A DNA stretch of 64,000 bases from JALZDI01 sp965653225 (GCA_965653225.1 CBFGZI010000002.1:1-64000); one strand, 5' to 3'. Counted from the first letter of the stretch, positions 17,382 to 25,306 are shown. Made by a program: numbers and translations. Notes: a model not told the origin generated them from the letters alone.

Positions 17382-17600
17382 TCAGCCCCGTAGTGCGTCG
17401 CGAACCTTGAGCCAGAAAGCGACGGCGCCGACGACGATGCCGGCGAAGACTCCCAGGATGCTGAAGACCCCGTCAGTGCCCAGCACGTTGTCGAGCACGA
17501 GGCCCAAGACGAGCCCGGCGACCACGCTGGCGACAAGAAGTCCCCCCAGACCGATGAGGTCGCGCCCGCGAAGAGCGTTGTTTTCTTCGTCATCGCTCAT
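17382..17600 (-). CDS. AtpZ/AtpI family small membrane protein
   Basis: 72 residues with two membrane helices (LIGLGGLLVASVVAGLVLGLVLD; ILGVFAGIVVGAVAFWLKV). The hydrophilic N-terminus reads MSDDEENNALRGRD. AtpZ proteins accompany F-type ATP synthase operons and have been linked to Mg/Ca uptake or c-ring assembly. The start at 17600 is preferred; an upstream ATG at 17618 would add six residues, and neither has a strong ribosome-binding site. It lies 6 bp before the atpI-like gene and is the first gene of the atp operon. Confidence 0.75.
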   Translation of the reverse strand: MSDDEENNALRGRDLIGLGGLLVASVVAGLVLGLVLDNVLGTDGVFSILGVFAGIVVGAVAFWLKVRDALRG

Positions 17601-17803
17601 CACCAGCGCCACTTCCATCTACGAACGTGCCGAAGCCGCTCGGACGCCGACTCTGCGCGAGCGACCGATGAGCAGGAAGTCCCGCGACGCTACCACAGCC
17701 GCTACCCAGGCTTGCTGTCGGGGCGAGCTGCGTTGTCGCGGTCGTCATGATGGCGGCCGTCCTTCGTCGTCGAGGGGGTAGGAGCCCCTCGGCTGGTGGT
17801 GCT

Positions 17804-17819
17804 TGTGAAAGTTAGCACA
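17804..17819. promoter_or_regulatory. Crp-like operator overlapping the putative atp promoter
   Basis: TGTGA-AAGTTA-GCACA differs from the Crp/GlxR consensus TGTGA-N6-TCACA at one position. The outer bases extend the dyad to TTGTG/CACAA. It covers the putative -10 of the ATP synthase operon on the minus strand, so a bound regulator would probably block transcription. Functional role is inferred. Confidence 0.45.
17809..17814 (-). promoter_or_regulatory. Putative -10 of the ATP synthase operon
   Basis: TAACTT on the minus strand, preceded by TGC (extended -10, TGCTAACTT). It lies about 210 bp before atpZ, inside the 247-bp gap after wecA, the only sizeable gap upstream of the atp genes. The -35 (TTCTTA at 17-bp spacing) is poor, so confidence is modest. 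Confidence 0.35.
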
Positions 17820-17847
17820 AACCCTGTCCCGTAAGAAAATCGGGTCT

Positions 17848-18996
17848 CTACAGCGACGTGCGCTCGCGCGACGGACGCCGTGCACCCGGCAGTCCGAACG
17901 TGAGCACCAGCGCCACCACGATGGCCGCGGCCAGCCCGGCGACGGACTGCCACCCGGTAAACAACGACACCACAACAGCACCCAGTGCGACAAGGCTGGC
18001 CCACAGGTACATCAGCAGAACGGCGCGCACATGCGAGTGCCCGATCTCCAGTAGCCGGTGGTGCAGGTGCTGCTTGTCGGGGGAGAAGGGCGAGCGGCCG
18101 GCGCGGGTGCGGCGCACGACGGCGAGACCCATGTCGAGGAACGGCACGACCAGGATCGCGATCGGCAGCACCAGCGGCAGCAGCGCCGGGACCACGCTGG
18201 CCGAGGAGCCGCCGATCCCCTGGTTCAGCGTGGTGACGTCGTACTGGCCGGTGAACGTGATCGCCGCGCAGGCCAGCACGAAGCCGATCAGCAGCGCGCC
18301 CGAGTCCCCCATGAACATGCGGGCGGGATAGAAGTTGTGCGGCAGCAGGCCGAGGCAGGCCCCGATCAGCGCGGCGGTGAGCAGCGCGGCGGGTGAGCTG
18401 CGCTCGAGGTTGTTGGCCGCGACGATGAGGTAGGCGTAGCCGAAGAACGCGACCGCGCCGATGCCCACGACTCCTGCGGCGAGGCCGTCGAGCCCGTCGA
18501 CGAAGTTGACCGCGTTCACCGTGCCGACGATGACGACCAGGGTGAGCAGCGCAGCCTGCGAGCCCTCCAGCACGAACGGCGTCGCACCCGAGGCACCCGG
18601 TATCGGCAGCCAGTAGAACTGCACGCCGCCGATCACCACGACGCCGGCTGCCACCACCTCCCCCGCCAGCTTGGTGATCGCGTCGAGCTCGAAGACGTCG
18701 TCGACCACCCCGACCATGCACACGATGGCACCGCCGAGCAGGACGACGCCCACGTCGCCGAACATCTGGTCGGTGCCGTCGCCGCCCAGGAACGGCAGGC
18801 TCTTGGCGACCAGCACGGACGCGGCCAGGCCGCCGAGCATCGCCACGCCGCCGAAGTACGGGATGGGGATCGCGTGCACGTCGCGGTCACGCACCTGCGC
18901 CACGGCGCCGAGGCGTACGGCCAGCTCGCGGGCCAGCGAGCACAGCAGGTACGTCGCCGCCGCAGCGACCAGGATGACCAGGACGTACTCGCGCAT
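17848..18996 (-). CDS. wecA: Undecaprenyl-phosphate GlcNAc-1-phosphate transferase (WecA/TagO type)
   Basis: 382 residues, polytopic (about 10-11 helices). It attaches GlcNAc-1-phosphate to the lipid carrier, starting wall-polymer synthesis. Family motifs are intact: VGVVDDVFELD (substrate Mg site), NAVNFVDGLDGLAAG, NFYPARMFMGDSGA, and DKQHLHHRLLEIGHS with the conserved His cluster. It lies between sua5 (TGATG one-base overlap) and the atp operon, as in mycobacteria (Rv1302, rfe). The LCP enzyme at 31640 could use its product. Confidence 0.92.
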   Translation of the reverse strand: MREYVLVILVAAAATYLLCSLARELAVRLGAVAQVRDRDVHAIPIPYFGGVAMLGGLAASVLVAKSLPFLGGDGTDQMFGDVGVVLLGGAIVCMVGVVDDVFELDAITKLAGEVVAAGVVVIGGVQFYWLPIPGASGATPFVLEGSQAALLTLVVIVGTVNAVNFVDGLDGLAAGVVGIGAVAFFGYAYLIVAANNLERSSPAALLTAALIGACLGLLPHNFYPARMFMGDSGALLIGFVLACAAITFTGQYDVTTLNQGIGGSSASVVPALLPLVLPIAILVVPFLDMGLAVVRRTRAGRSPFSPDKQHLHHRLLEIGHSHVRAVLLMYLWASLVALGAVVVSLFTGWQSVAGLAAAIVVALVLTFGLPGARRPSRERTSL

Positions 18997-19652
18997 CAGT
19001 CGTCCTGGACCAGGTCGGGTGCGACCTCGCGCAGCTCCTCCAGGCTGATCGAGCCCGCGCGCAGCAGCCGCAGGGCCGGCGCGGTGGCGTCGACGATCGT
19101 GGACGGCACCCCGCCCGTCGCCGGTCCGCCGTCAAGGTAGACCTCGACCGACCCGCCGAGCATGTGCTCGGCATCCTGCGCGGTGGTGGCCGGCGGCATG
19201 CCGGTCCGGTTCGCGCTGCTGACCGCGAGCGGGCCGGTCCTGGCCAGCAGCGCCAGCGCGACCTCGTGGTCGGGCATGCGCAGCGCGACGGTGCCGCGGG
19301 TGTCGCCGAGGTCCCACTGCAGCGACGACTGCTCGCGGCAGATCAGCGTCAACGGGCCCGGCCAGAACCGCTCGGCCAGCTGCCGCGCCTCCTCGGGAAC
19401 GGCGAGGGCCAGGGCGTCCATGGTGGTGCGCGCGGAGATGAGCACCGGCGGGGGCATCTCGCGGCCGCGGCCCTTGGTCGTCAGCAGCAGCCGCACCGCG
19501 TCGGCGTCGAAGGCGTCGCAGCCGAGGCCGTACACGGTGTCGGTCGGCAGCACCACCAGCCCGCCGTCGCGGGCGGCGGTGAGCGCCGCCTTCAGACCCG
19601 CCTCCAGCTCGTCGGGGTCGCTGCACGAGAAGCGCTGACTCACGAGGTTCAT
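18996..19652 (-). CDS. sua5: L-threonylcarbamoyladenylate synthase
   Basis: 218 residues, YrdC/Sua5 core. It makes threonylcarbamoyl-AMP for the t6A37 modification of ANN-decoding tRNAs. Markers are the N-terminal GGLVVLPTDTVYGLGCDA, then KGRGREMPPPVLI, GTVALRMPDH and PLAVSSANRTGMPP. It lacks the extra C-terminal Sua5 domain, so it is the short form. It follows prmC by 39 bp, and its stop overlaps the wecA start. Confidence 0.93.
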   Translation of the reverse strand: MNLVSQRFSCSDPDELEAGLKAALTAARDGGLVVLPTDTVYGLGCDAFDADAVRLLLTTKGRGREMPPPVLISARTTMDALALAVPEEARQLAERFWPGPLTLICREQSSLQWDLGDTRGTVALRMPDHEVALALLARTGPLAVSSANRTGMPPATTAQDAEHMLGGSVEVYLDGGPATGGVPSTIVDATAPALRLLRAGSISLEELREVAPDLVQDD

Positions 19653-19691
19653 CGTGCCAGGCCTCTCTGAGAGGATGCAGCAGGGCGCGCT

Positions 19692-20528
19692 TCAGACACG
19701 GCTGGCGGTGACGAACCGGGGGCGGCGGGCGAGGTCAGTGTGGTCGCGCACCTGCGTCCATCGCCCGGAGCGGGCGAATACCGCGGGCGCGGACTCGCCC
19801 TGCACGTCCGCGTGCTCGCAGCCGACCCATCCGCCCGGGCGCAGCAGCCGGGCGGCGGCCTCCTCGACCACCCGGATCGTGTCCAGGCCGTCCTGGCCCG
19901 ACCACAGCGCCAGCGGAGGGTCGTACTCGCGTGCCTCGAGCGCCACCGATGCGTAGGCGTCCAGCGGGATGTACGGGGGGTTGGCGACCACCACGTCGAC
20001 GGTCCCGTCGAGGTCGGCGAAGGCGGTGGCGATGTCGCCGCACCGCAGGTCGACGTCGGTGCCCGTGAGGTTGCGGCGGGCGTAGTCGCAGGCGCCCTCG
20101 GAGAGCTCGACCGCGTGCACGGTCGCGTGCGGGACCTCGGTGGCCAGCGCCAGCGCGATGGCGCCGGACCCGGTGCACAGGTCGACCGCCACCGGCGCGT
20201 CGAGCCCGCGCAGCCGGTCGACGGCCCAGCCGGCGAGCAGCTCGGTCTCCGGACGCGGCACGAACACGCCGGGTCCGACCTCGACCTCGACGTAGCGGAA
20301 CGCGGCCGTGCCGAGGAGGTGCTGCAGCGGCTCACGGCGGGCCCGTCGGGCCACCAGGGACTCCAGGTCGTGCGCCTGCTCCGCGGTGAGGTCGTCGGCC
20401 AGGCCGATGCGGCCGCGCGGCAGCCCGAGCACATGCGCGAGCAGGAGCTCGGCGTCGATGCCGGGTGAGTCGACACCCGCCTGCTGCAACCGCCAGGTGG
20501 CGCGGGCGATCGCCTCCCGGGCCCGCAC
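19692..20528 (-). CDS. prmC: Release factor glutamine N5-methyltransferase
   Basis: 278 residues. It methylates the GGQ glutamine of release factors. The N-terminal helical domain (VRAREAIARATWRLQQAGVDSPGIDAELL) is followed by the SAM-binding fold with DLCTGSGAIALALA, and the NPPYIPL catalytic motif that binds the substrate Gln. GTG at 20528 is chosen: it begins one base after the prfA stop and has GGAGGGG about 7 nt upstream. It is paired with prfA, its substrate. Confidence 0.95.
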   Translation of the reverse strand: MRAREAIARATWRLQQAGVDSPGIDAELLLAHVLGLPRGRIGLADDLTAEQAHDLESLVARRARREPLQHLLGTAAFRYVEVEVGPGVFVPRPETELLAGWAVDRLRGLDAPVAVDLCTGSGAIALALATEVPHATVHAVELSEGACDYARRNLTGTDVDLRCGDIATAFADLDGTVDVVVANPPYIPLDAYASVALEAREYDPPLALWSGQDGLDTIRVVEEAAARLLRPGGWVGCEHADVQGESAPAVFARSGRWTQVRDHTDLARRPRFVTASRV

Positions 20529-20529
20529 C

Positions 20530-21636
20530 TCATCCCCTCCGGTCGGCGGTCGCCTCGCCCGCCCCGGCCTCCACGGCGGCCAGCCGGCTGGCCATGTCCG
20601 CATCCACGCAGGCCTGCACCACGTCGTCGAGCGCGCCGTCGAGCACCTGGTCGAGGTTGTAGGGCTTGAATCCGACCCGGTGGTCGCTGATGCGGTTCTC
20701 GGGGAAGTTGTACGTGCGGATGCGCTCGGACCGGTCGACCGTGCGCACCTGGGAGCGCCTGCTCTCCGAGGAAGCCGCCGCCCGCTCCTCCTCGGCCGCT
20801 GTCAGCAGGCGGGAACGCAGGATGCGCATCGCCTGCTCGCGGTTCTGCAGCTGGCTCTTCTCGTTCTGGCAGCTCACCACGATGCCGGTCGGGAGGTGGG
20901 TGATGCGTACGGCGGAGTCGGTGGTGTTGACGCTCTGCCCGCCCGGGCCGGAGGACCGGAACACGTCGATGCGCAGGTCGTTGTCGTCGACGGTGACGTC
21001 GATCGGCTCCGCCTCCGGCATCACCAGCACGCCGGCGGCGGAGGTGTGGATGCGGCCCTGCGACTCGGTGACCGGCACGCGTTGCACCCGGTGTACGCCA
21101 CCCTCGAACTTCAGCTGCGCGTAGGGCGTCTCTCCCGGCTCCGGGGCACCCTTGGCCTTCACCGCGACCGTGACGCCCTTGTAGCCGCCGAGGTCGGACT
21201 CGGCGGAGTCGAGGACCTCGGTCTTCCAGCCGCGCCGCTCGGCGTAGCGCAGGTACATCCGCAGCAGGTCGCCGGCGAACAGCGCGGACTCGGCGCCTCC
21301 CTCGCCGGCCTTGATCTCCAGGATCGCGTCCTTGGCGTCGGCGGGGTCGCGCGGCACCAGCAGCCGGCGAAGCCGCTCCTCCAGCTCGGCCCGGTGAGCC
21401 CGGAGCTGCTGCTCCTCCTCGGCGAACGAGTCGTCCTCGCGGGCGAGCTCGTGCGCGGCGTCGATGTCCTCCTGCGTCTGCTGCCACTCGCGGTAGGTGC
21501 GCACGACCGCGGCGAGCTCGGCGTACCGCTGGTTCAGCCTCCGGGCCAGACCCTGGTCGGCGTGCACCTGCGGGTCGGCCAGCCGCGTCTCCAGCTCGGC
21601 GTGCTCGGCGAGCAGCGCCTCCTCCGCCTCGAACAT
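20530..21636 (-). CDS. prfA: Peptide chain release factor 1
   Basis: 368 residues; recognises UAA and UAG. The stop-codon tripeptide is PVT (in RVPVTESQGRIHTS), the accepted variant of PAT. The catalytic GGQ lies in RSSGPGGQSVNTTDSAV. The N-terminal coiled-coil domain is intact. ATG 21636 has GGAGGTGAGGAG just upstream, whereas a start 60 bp earlier would lie in the hairpin region. prmC follows immediately. Confidence 0.97.
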   Translation of the reverse strand: MFEAEEALLAEHAELETRLADPQVHADQGLARRLNQRYAELAAVVRTYREWQQTQEDIDAAHELAREDDSFAEEEQQLRAHRAELEERLRRLLVPRDPADAKDAILEIKAGEGGAESALFAGDLLRMYLRYAERRGWKTEVLDSAESDLGGYKGVTVAVKAKGAPEPGETPYAQLKFEGGVHRVQRVPVTESQGRIHTSAAGVLVMPEAEPIDVTVDDNDLRIDVFRSSGPGGQSVNTTDSAVRITHLPTGIVVSCQNEKSQLQNREQAMRILRSRLLTAAEEERAAASSESRRSQVRTVDRSERIRTYNFPENRISDHRVGFKPYNLDQVLDGALDDVVQACVDADMASRLAAVEAGAGEATADRRG

Positions 21637-21703
21637 CTCCTCACCTCCCGCTCTCCGGCCGTGCCCGGCAGGTTGGGCCGCGCCCGGTCCGTACACATAC
21701 GAC

Positions 21704-21744
21704 GGCGCCGACCGGACGAGGTCTGTTGCTCGTCGGCCGACGCC
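21704..21744 (-). terminator. Hairpin between rpmE and prfA
   Basis: The plus-strand arms 21704-21720 and 21729-21744 pair almost completely (one bulge, two wobble positions), with an 8-nt loop. It begins 10 bp after the rpmE stop on the minus strand. It would terminate or attenuate rpmE transcription before prfA. No T tract. Confidence 0.6.
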
Positions 21745-21753
21745 GTTCGGACG

Positions 21754-21993
21754 CTACTTGTTGGGCTGCTTCTTGCTGCCCTGCTGCTGCTTCTTGGCGT
21801 AGCGGGCCTCGAACCGGGCCACGCGGCCGCCGGTGTCGAGGATCTTCTGCTTGCCGGTGTAGAAGGGGTGGCAGTTCGAGCACACGTCGGCGTGGATGCT
21901 GCCGGACTTGGCCGTGCTGCGCGTCGTGAACGTGTTGCCGCACGTGCAGGTGACGTGCGTCTCCACGTAGTCGGGGTGGATGTCGCTCTTCAT
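21754..21993 (-). CDS. rpmE: 50S ribosomal protein bL31, zinc-binding (C+) form
   Basis: 79 residues. Four Cys (16, 18, 38, 41) in CTCGNTF and VCSNCHPFYTGKQK form the zinc ribbon, so this is the zinc-containing paralogue. The C-terminus is Lys/Gln-rich (KKQQQGSKKQPNK). ATG 21993 begins the family's MKSDIHPDY. A consensus SigR-type promoter lies about 155 bp upstream, giving a plausible separate transcript in addition to read-through from rho. Confidence 0.97.
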   Translation of the reverse strand: MKSDIHPDYVETHVTCTCGNTFTTRSTAKSGSIHADVCSNCHPFYTGKQKILDTGGRVARFEARYAKKQQQGSKKQPNK

Positions 21994-22146
21994 CGCTTGC
22001 GTGTCCTTTGCTCTCGAGGCCGCCGGGTCGCCGTGCGGGAGCCGCGCGACGTGAACCGGAACCGACGAACAAGTGTGCCACCCGGCCTGTGAGCGGGCCA
22101 ACCTAGGGCCGCCCGCCTCCGGGCTCTCCGAGGTGGCGTAGGTCAG

Positions 22147-22172
22147 AACGACGAGCGGCCTCGGCCTATTCC
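22147..22172 (-). promoter_or_regulatory. SigR/SigH-type promoter of rpmE
   Basis: On the minus strand GGAAT (22172-22168) is followed by exactly 18 nt and GTT (22149-22147), the consensus for the SigR/SigH disulfide-stress sigma factor. It reads toward rpmE, leaving a leader of about 145 nt. I recall that rpmE belongs to the SigR regulon in Streptomyces coelicolor. Confidence 0.65.
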
Positions 22173-22191
22173 GGACGGCTGCGACGACGTT

Positions 22192-22219
22192 CCGCCCAAA
22201 AGGTAAGGGAGCTGGGCGG
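22192..22219 (-). terminator. Candidate terminator after rho
   Basis: A 7-bp stem (CCGCCCA/TGGGCGG) with a 14-nt loop begins 7 bp past the rho stop. It is short and has no T tract. It sits between rho and the rpmE promoter. Confidence 0.4.
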
Positions 22220-22225
22220 TCCCCG

Positions 22226-24064
22226 TCAGTCGTCTTCGTTGTCGCGACGGTTGTTCGGCTGCGGGGTGGTCTTCTGCACCTGCATCAGGAACTCGATGTT
22301 GTTCTTGGTCTTCTTCAGCTTGTCCAGGAGCAGCTCGAGCGCCTGCTGGCCCTCCAGCGCCGACAGGACCCGACGGAGCTTCCACACGATGGCCAGCTCG
22401 TCGCGGCTCATCAGCAGCTCCTCGCGGCGGGTGCCGGAGGCGTCGACGTCGATGGCGGGGAAGATGCGCTTGTCCGCGAACTCGCGGCGCAGGCGCAGCT
22501 CCATGTTGCCGGTGCCCTTGAACTCCTCGAAGATGACCTCGTCCATCTTCGACCCTGTCTCGATCAGCGCCGTGGCGATGATGGTCAGCGAGCCGCCGTC
22601 CTCGATGTTGCGCGCCGCACCGAAGAACCTCTTCGGCGGGTACAGCGCCGAGGAGTCGACGCCACCGGACAGGATGCGCCCGCTCGCGGGTGCCGCGAGG
22701 TTGTAGGCCCGGCCGAGCCGGGTGATGGAGTCAAGGAGCACGACCACGTCGTGGCCGAGCTCGACCAGCCGCTTGGCCCGCTCGATCGCCAGCTCGGCGA
22801 CCGTGGTGTGGTCGTCGGCCGGGCGGTCGAAGGTCGACGCGATGACCTCACCCTTGACCGCGCGCTGCATCTCGGTGACCTCTTCGGGCCGCTCGTCGAC
22901 CAGCACGACCATGAGGTGGCACTCGGGGTTGTTGGTGGTGATCGCGTTCGCGATCGCCTGCAGCACCAGGGTCTTGCCGGCCTTGGACGGAGAAACGATC
23001 AGGCCGCGCTGGCCCTTGCCGATGGGCGCCACGATGTCGATGACGCGGGTCGTGAGCCCCTGCGGCTCGGTCTCGAGCCGCAGCCGCTCGGAGGCGTACA
23101 GCGGGGTCAGCTTGGGGAACTCCACGCGCTGCCGCGCGGCCTCCGGGTCGGCGCCGTTGATGGTGTCGAGGCGCACGAGCGGGTTGAACTTCTCGCGCCG
23201 CTCGCCCTCGCGCGGCTGCCGGACCTGTCCGGTCAGCGCGTCGCCCTTGCGCATGCCGTACTTGCGCACCATCGACATCGACACGTAGACGTCGTTCGGC
23301 CCCGGCAGGTAGCCGCTGGTACGGACGAACGCGTAGTTGTCGAGCAGGTCGAGGATGCCGGCGACCGGCAGCAGGACGTCGTCCTCGCGCACGGTCGGCT
23401 CCGGGTCGGACGGGCCGCGGCGGTCGCGGTCGCGGTAGCGGTCACGGCCCCGGCGACGCCGGCGGCTGCTCCCGCCCTGGTCGTTGCCCCGGTTGTCGTT
23501 GCCCCGGTTGTCGTTGCCCCGGTTGTCGTTGCCCCGGTTGTCGCCGCTCCGGTTGTCGTTGCGGTTGTTCTGGCCGCGGTTGTCGCCGCCGCCCTGCTGG
23601 CCGCGGTTGTCCTTGTTGTCCTTGTTGTCCTTGTTCTGGCCGCGGTTGTCGCCACGGTTGTCGCGGTCACCGCGGTCGTCGCGCTGCTCGCGGGCCTGGT
23701 GGTCGTCGCGGCTCTTGTCGCCGCGGTCCGCTCGCGACTCCGGCGCCTGCTGCGGGGCCGAGCCGGAGTCGGTGCCGCCGGCCTTGGCCGCCTTGTTGTC
23801 TGTGTTGTCCGCGCTCTTGGGGGCGCTCTTGGGGGCTCCGGCCTGGGCGGCCTGGATGGCCTCGACCAGCTGCCCCTTGCGCATGGTGCCAGCGCCCTTG
23901 ATGCCGAGTCCGCCGGCGAGCTGCTTGAGCTCGGGCAGCAGCATGGCGCTCAGTCCGCTCCCACGGCGGCGACGCGGAGACTCCGCGGCCGGCGCGTTGG
24001 CCTCGTTCCCGCCGGCTGAGCCGGCGTCCTGCGAGGCGGGAGCGGCGGAGGTTGTTTCAGTCAC
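22226..24064 (-). CDS. rho: Transcription termination factor Rho with large disordered insert
   Basis: 612 residues, far above E. coli's 419. The Rho_N helical domain occupies about 36-72. Residues about 75-222 are an Asn/Arg/Gly/Asp-rich insert containing perfect NRGND repeats (about 176-195) and KDN triplets, then a poly-Arg patch (SSRRRRRGRDRYRDRDRRG). RNA-binding (YAFVRTSGYLPGPNDVYVS) and ATPase domains follow. The P-loop reads SPSKAGKT where Rho normally has PPKAGKT. Other hexamer motifs (VLLDSITRLGRAYN, GTRREELL) are intact. GTG 24064 has GGAAGGA at 6 nt. A SigR-type promoter lies about 257 bp upstream. Confidence 0.97.
   Translation of the reverse strand: MTETTSAAPASQDAGSAGGNEANAPAAESPRRRRGSGLSAMLLPELKQLAGGLGIKGAGTMRKGQLVEAIQAAQAGAPKSAPKSADNTDNKAAKAGGTDSGSAPQQAPESRADRGDKSRDDHQAREQRDDRGDRDNRGDNRGQNKDNKDNKDNRGQQGGGDNRGQNNRNDNRSGDNRGNDNRGNDNRGNDNRGNDQGGSSRRRRRGRDRYRDRDRRGPSDPEPTVREDDVLLPVAGILDLLDNYAFVRTSGYLPGPNDVYVSMSMVRKYGMRKGDALTGQVRQPREGERREKFNPLVRLDTINGADPEAARQRVEFPKLTPLYASERLRLETEPQGLTTRVIDIVAPIGKGQRGLIVSPSKAGKTLVLQAIANAITTNNPECHLMVVLVDERPEEVTEMQRAVKGEVIASTFDRPADDHTTVAELAIERAKRLVELGHDVVVLLDSITRLGRAYNLAAPASGRILSGGVDSSALYPPKRFFGAARNIEDGGSLTIIATALIETGSKMDEVIFEEFKGTGNMELRLRREFADKRIFPAIDVDASGTRREELLMSRDELAIVWKLRRVLSALEGQQALELLLDKLKKTKNNIEFLMQVQKTTPQPNNRRDNEDD
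23481..23555. repeat. 15-bp tandem repeat inside rho
   Basis: TCGTTGCCCCGGTTG is repeated four times perfectly at 23481-23540, followed by one degenerate copy to 23555. It encodes the NRGND repeats of the Rho insert on the minus strand. Because the unit is a multiple of three, slippage would change the insert length without a frameshift. Confidence 0.9.
23607..23633. repeat. 9-bp tandem repeat inside rho
   Basis: TTGTCCTTG occurs three times in tandem and encodes KDN KDN KDN on the minus strand. It is a second in-frame repeat block within the disordered Rho insert. Confidence 0.85.
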
Positions 24065-24320
24065 GTGAGGTCCTTCCCACGTCGGGGTGGCGAGCAGGCG
24101 GGCTCGCGCACCCTGGATCGGCGGCCCGACGTTCTACGGGCTCGCGGAGATACTTCGGAATGCGCCGGATCGGCGTCCTTCCTCTGGGCTCTCTGGAACG
24201 CGCACGGCCACCGGTGGACCGCGGCGTCCGACACTGCGGATGTGAGAGAGTCACCGACCCGAGCGGGCGGTGCATGCAAAACAGTAGCATCCCGACCGCG
24301 ACTCTGGGCCATCAGGTGGA
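24065..24320 (-). other. Leader region of rho
   Basis: This is a gene-free stretch between thrB and rho. If transcription starts from the SigR-type promoter at 24321-24347, it gives a 5' leader of about 250 nt, long enough for the Rho autoregulation known in other bacteria. It contains a TGTGA-N5-TCAC near-dyad at 24241-24254. I found no riboswitch. Confidence 0.4.
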
Positions 24321-24347
24321 AACATGGGCGGGGTCGCGTCTATTCCC
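24321..24347 (-). promoter_or_regulatory. SigR/SigH-type promoter upstream of rho
   Basis: On the minus strand GGGGAAT (ending at 24342) is followed by 18 nt and GTT (24323-24321), a full match to the SigR consensus. The -35 overlaps the stop codon of thrB and the promoter reads toward rho. Confidence 0.6.
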
Positions 24348-25293
24348 CACCACCGTTCCCACTGTCGTTCCCTGTGGTGAGCCGGCTGCACGTCGCGCCG
24401 TCGAGATCGAGCCCGGGCGCACGCACCTGCCACTCCTCCCCGACGACGTCGGCAACGTCGTCGACGCCCTGTCCGCGCCGGTCGCACAGCGCGAGGACAG
24501 TGGGCCCGGCACCGGACAGCACCGCCGGGACGCCCCGGGCGCGTAGCCGTTGCAGCAGGTCCGCGGTCGGCTGCATCGCCGGCGCGCGGTAGGGCTGGTG
24601 CAGCCGGTCCTGGGTCGCGTCGAGCAGCCGTTCGGGGGCCTGCGTCAGCGCCGCCACCAGCAGACCGGAGCGGGACGCGTTGAAGACGGCGTCGGCATGC
24701 GGCACCTCGGCTGGGAGCAGGCCGCGGGCGGCCGTGGTCGACATCGGCCACCCGGGTACGCACACGACCGGCAGGACGTCGGGGTGTGGGGTGAGCCGCA
24801 CCGCGCGGGCACCGTCGTCACCGGTCCAGGCCAGTGTGAAGCCGCCGGACAGTGCCGCGGCGACGTTGTCGGGATGACCCTCCAGCTCGGTCGCGAGCGC
24901 GAGCACGTCGTCGTCGCCGATGCCGTCGTCGTCGACGAGCCGGCGTGCCGCCACGACACCGGCGACGATCGCCGCTGCCGAGGAGCCGAGCCCGCGCGCG
25001 TGCGGGATGGTGTTGCGGCACCGCACCCTCAGCCCGGCCGGCTCGCTCGCCCACCGGCGCAACGCCGCGAGTATGGACGAGACGACCAGATGCGTCTCGT
25101 CGCGCGGCACGTCGTCGGCCGCCTCGCCGGACACCTCGACGACCAGAGCGTCGCCGCCGACGGTGACATCGACCTCGTCGTACTGCCCGAGTGCGAGCCC
25201 AAAGGTGTCGAAGCCGGGACCCAGGTTCGCGCTGGTCGCCGGGACTCGCACCCGTACGCCAGGCGCGGCATCGGTCCGCGGGGTGCTGCCCAT
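24340..25293 (-). CDS. thrB: Homoserine kinase
   Basis: 317 residues, GHMP kinase. It phosphorylates homoserine before threonine synthase acts. Motifs are VRVPATSANLGPGFDTFGLAL at the N-terminus, the ATP-binding HARGLGSSAAAIVAG, and the C-terminal GVPAVLSGAGPTVLAL. ATG at 25293 (MGSTPRTD) is chosen; an ATG at 25326 would overlap the thrC end by 20 bp. It is the last gene of hom-thrC-thrB. Confidence 0.95.
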   Translation of the reverse strand: MGSTPRTDAAPGVRVRVPATSANLGPGFDTFGLALGQYDEVDVTVGGDALVVEVSGEAADDVPRDETHLVVSSILAALRRWASEPAGLRVRCRNTIPHARGLGSSAAAIVAGVVAARRLVDDDGIGDDDVLALATELEGHPDNVAAALSGGFTLAWTGDDGARAVRLTPHPDVLPVVCVPGWPMSTTAARGLLPAEVPHADAVFNASRSGLLVAALTQAPERLLDATQDRLHQPYRAPAMQPTADLLQRLRARGVPAVLSGAGPTVLALCDRRGQGVDDVADVVGEEWQVRAPGLDLDGATCSRLTTGNDSGNGGGE

Positions 25294-25306
25294 GGCGAGG
25301 CGTCTC

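Noticed and set aside
23481..23555. Tandem repeat block as a CRISPR or regulatory iteron
   Set aside because: The repeats are contiguous, in frame and translate to NRGND inside Rho, so they are coding repeats.
24241..24254. TGTGA-N5-TCAC dyad in the rho leader as a Crp site
   Set aside because: The spacer is 5 and not 6 nt, which would put the half-sites out of phase; kept only as a note.
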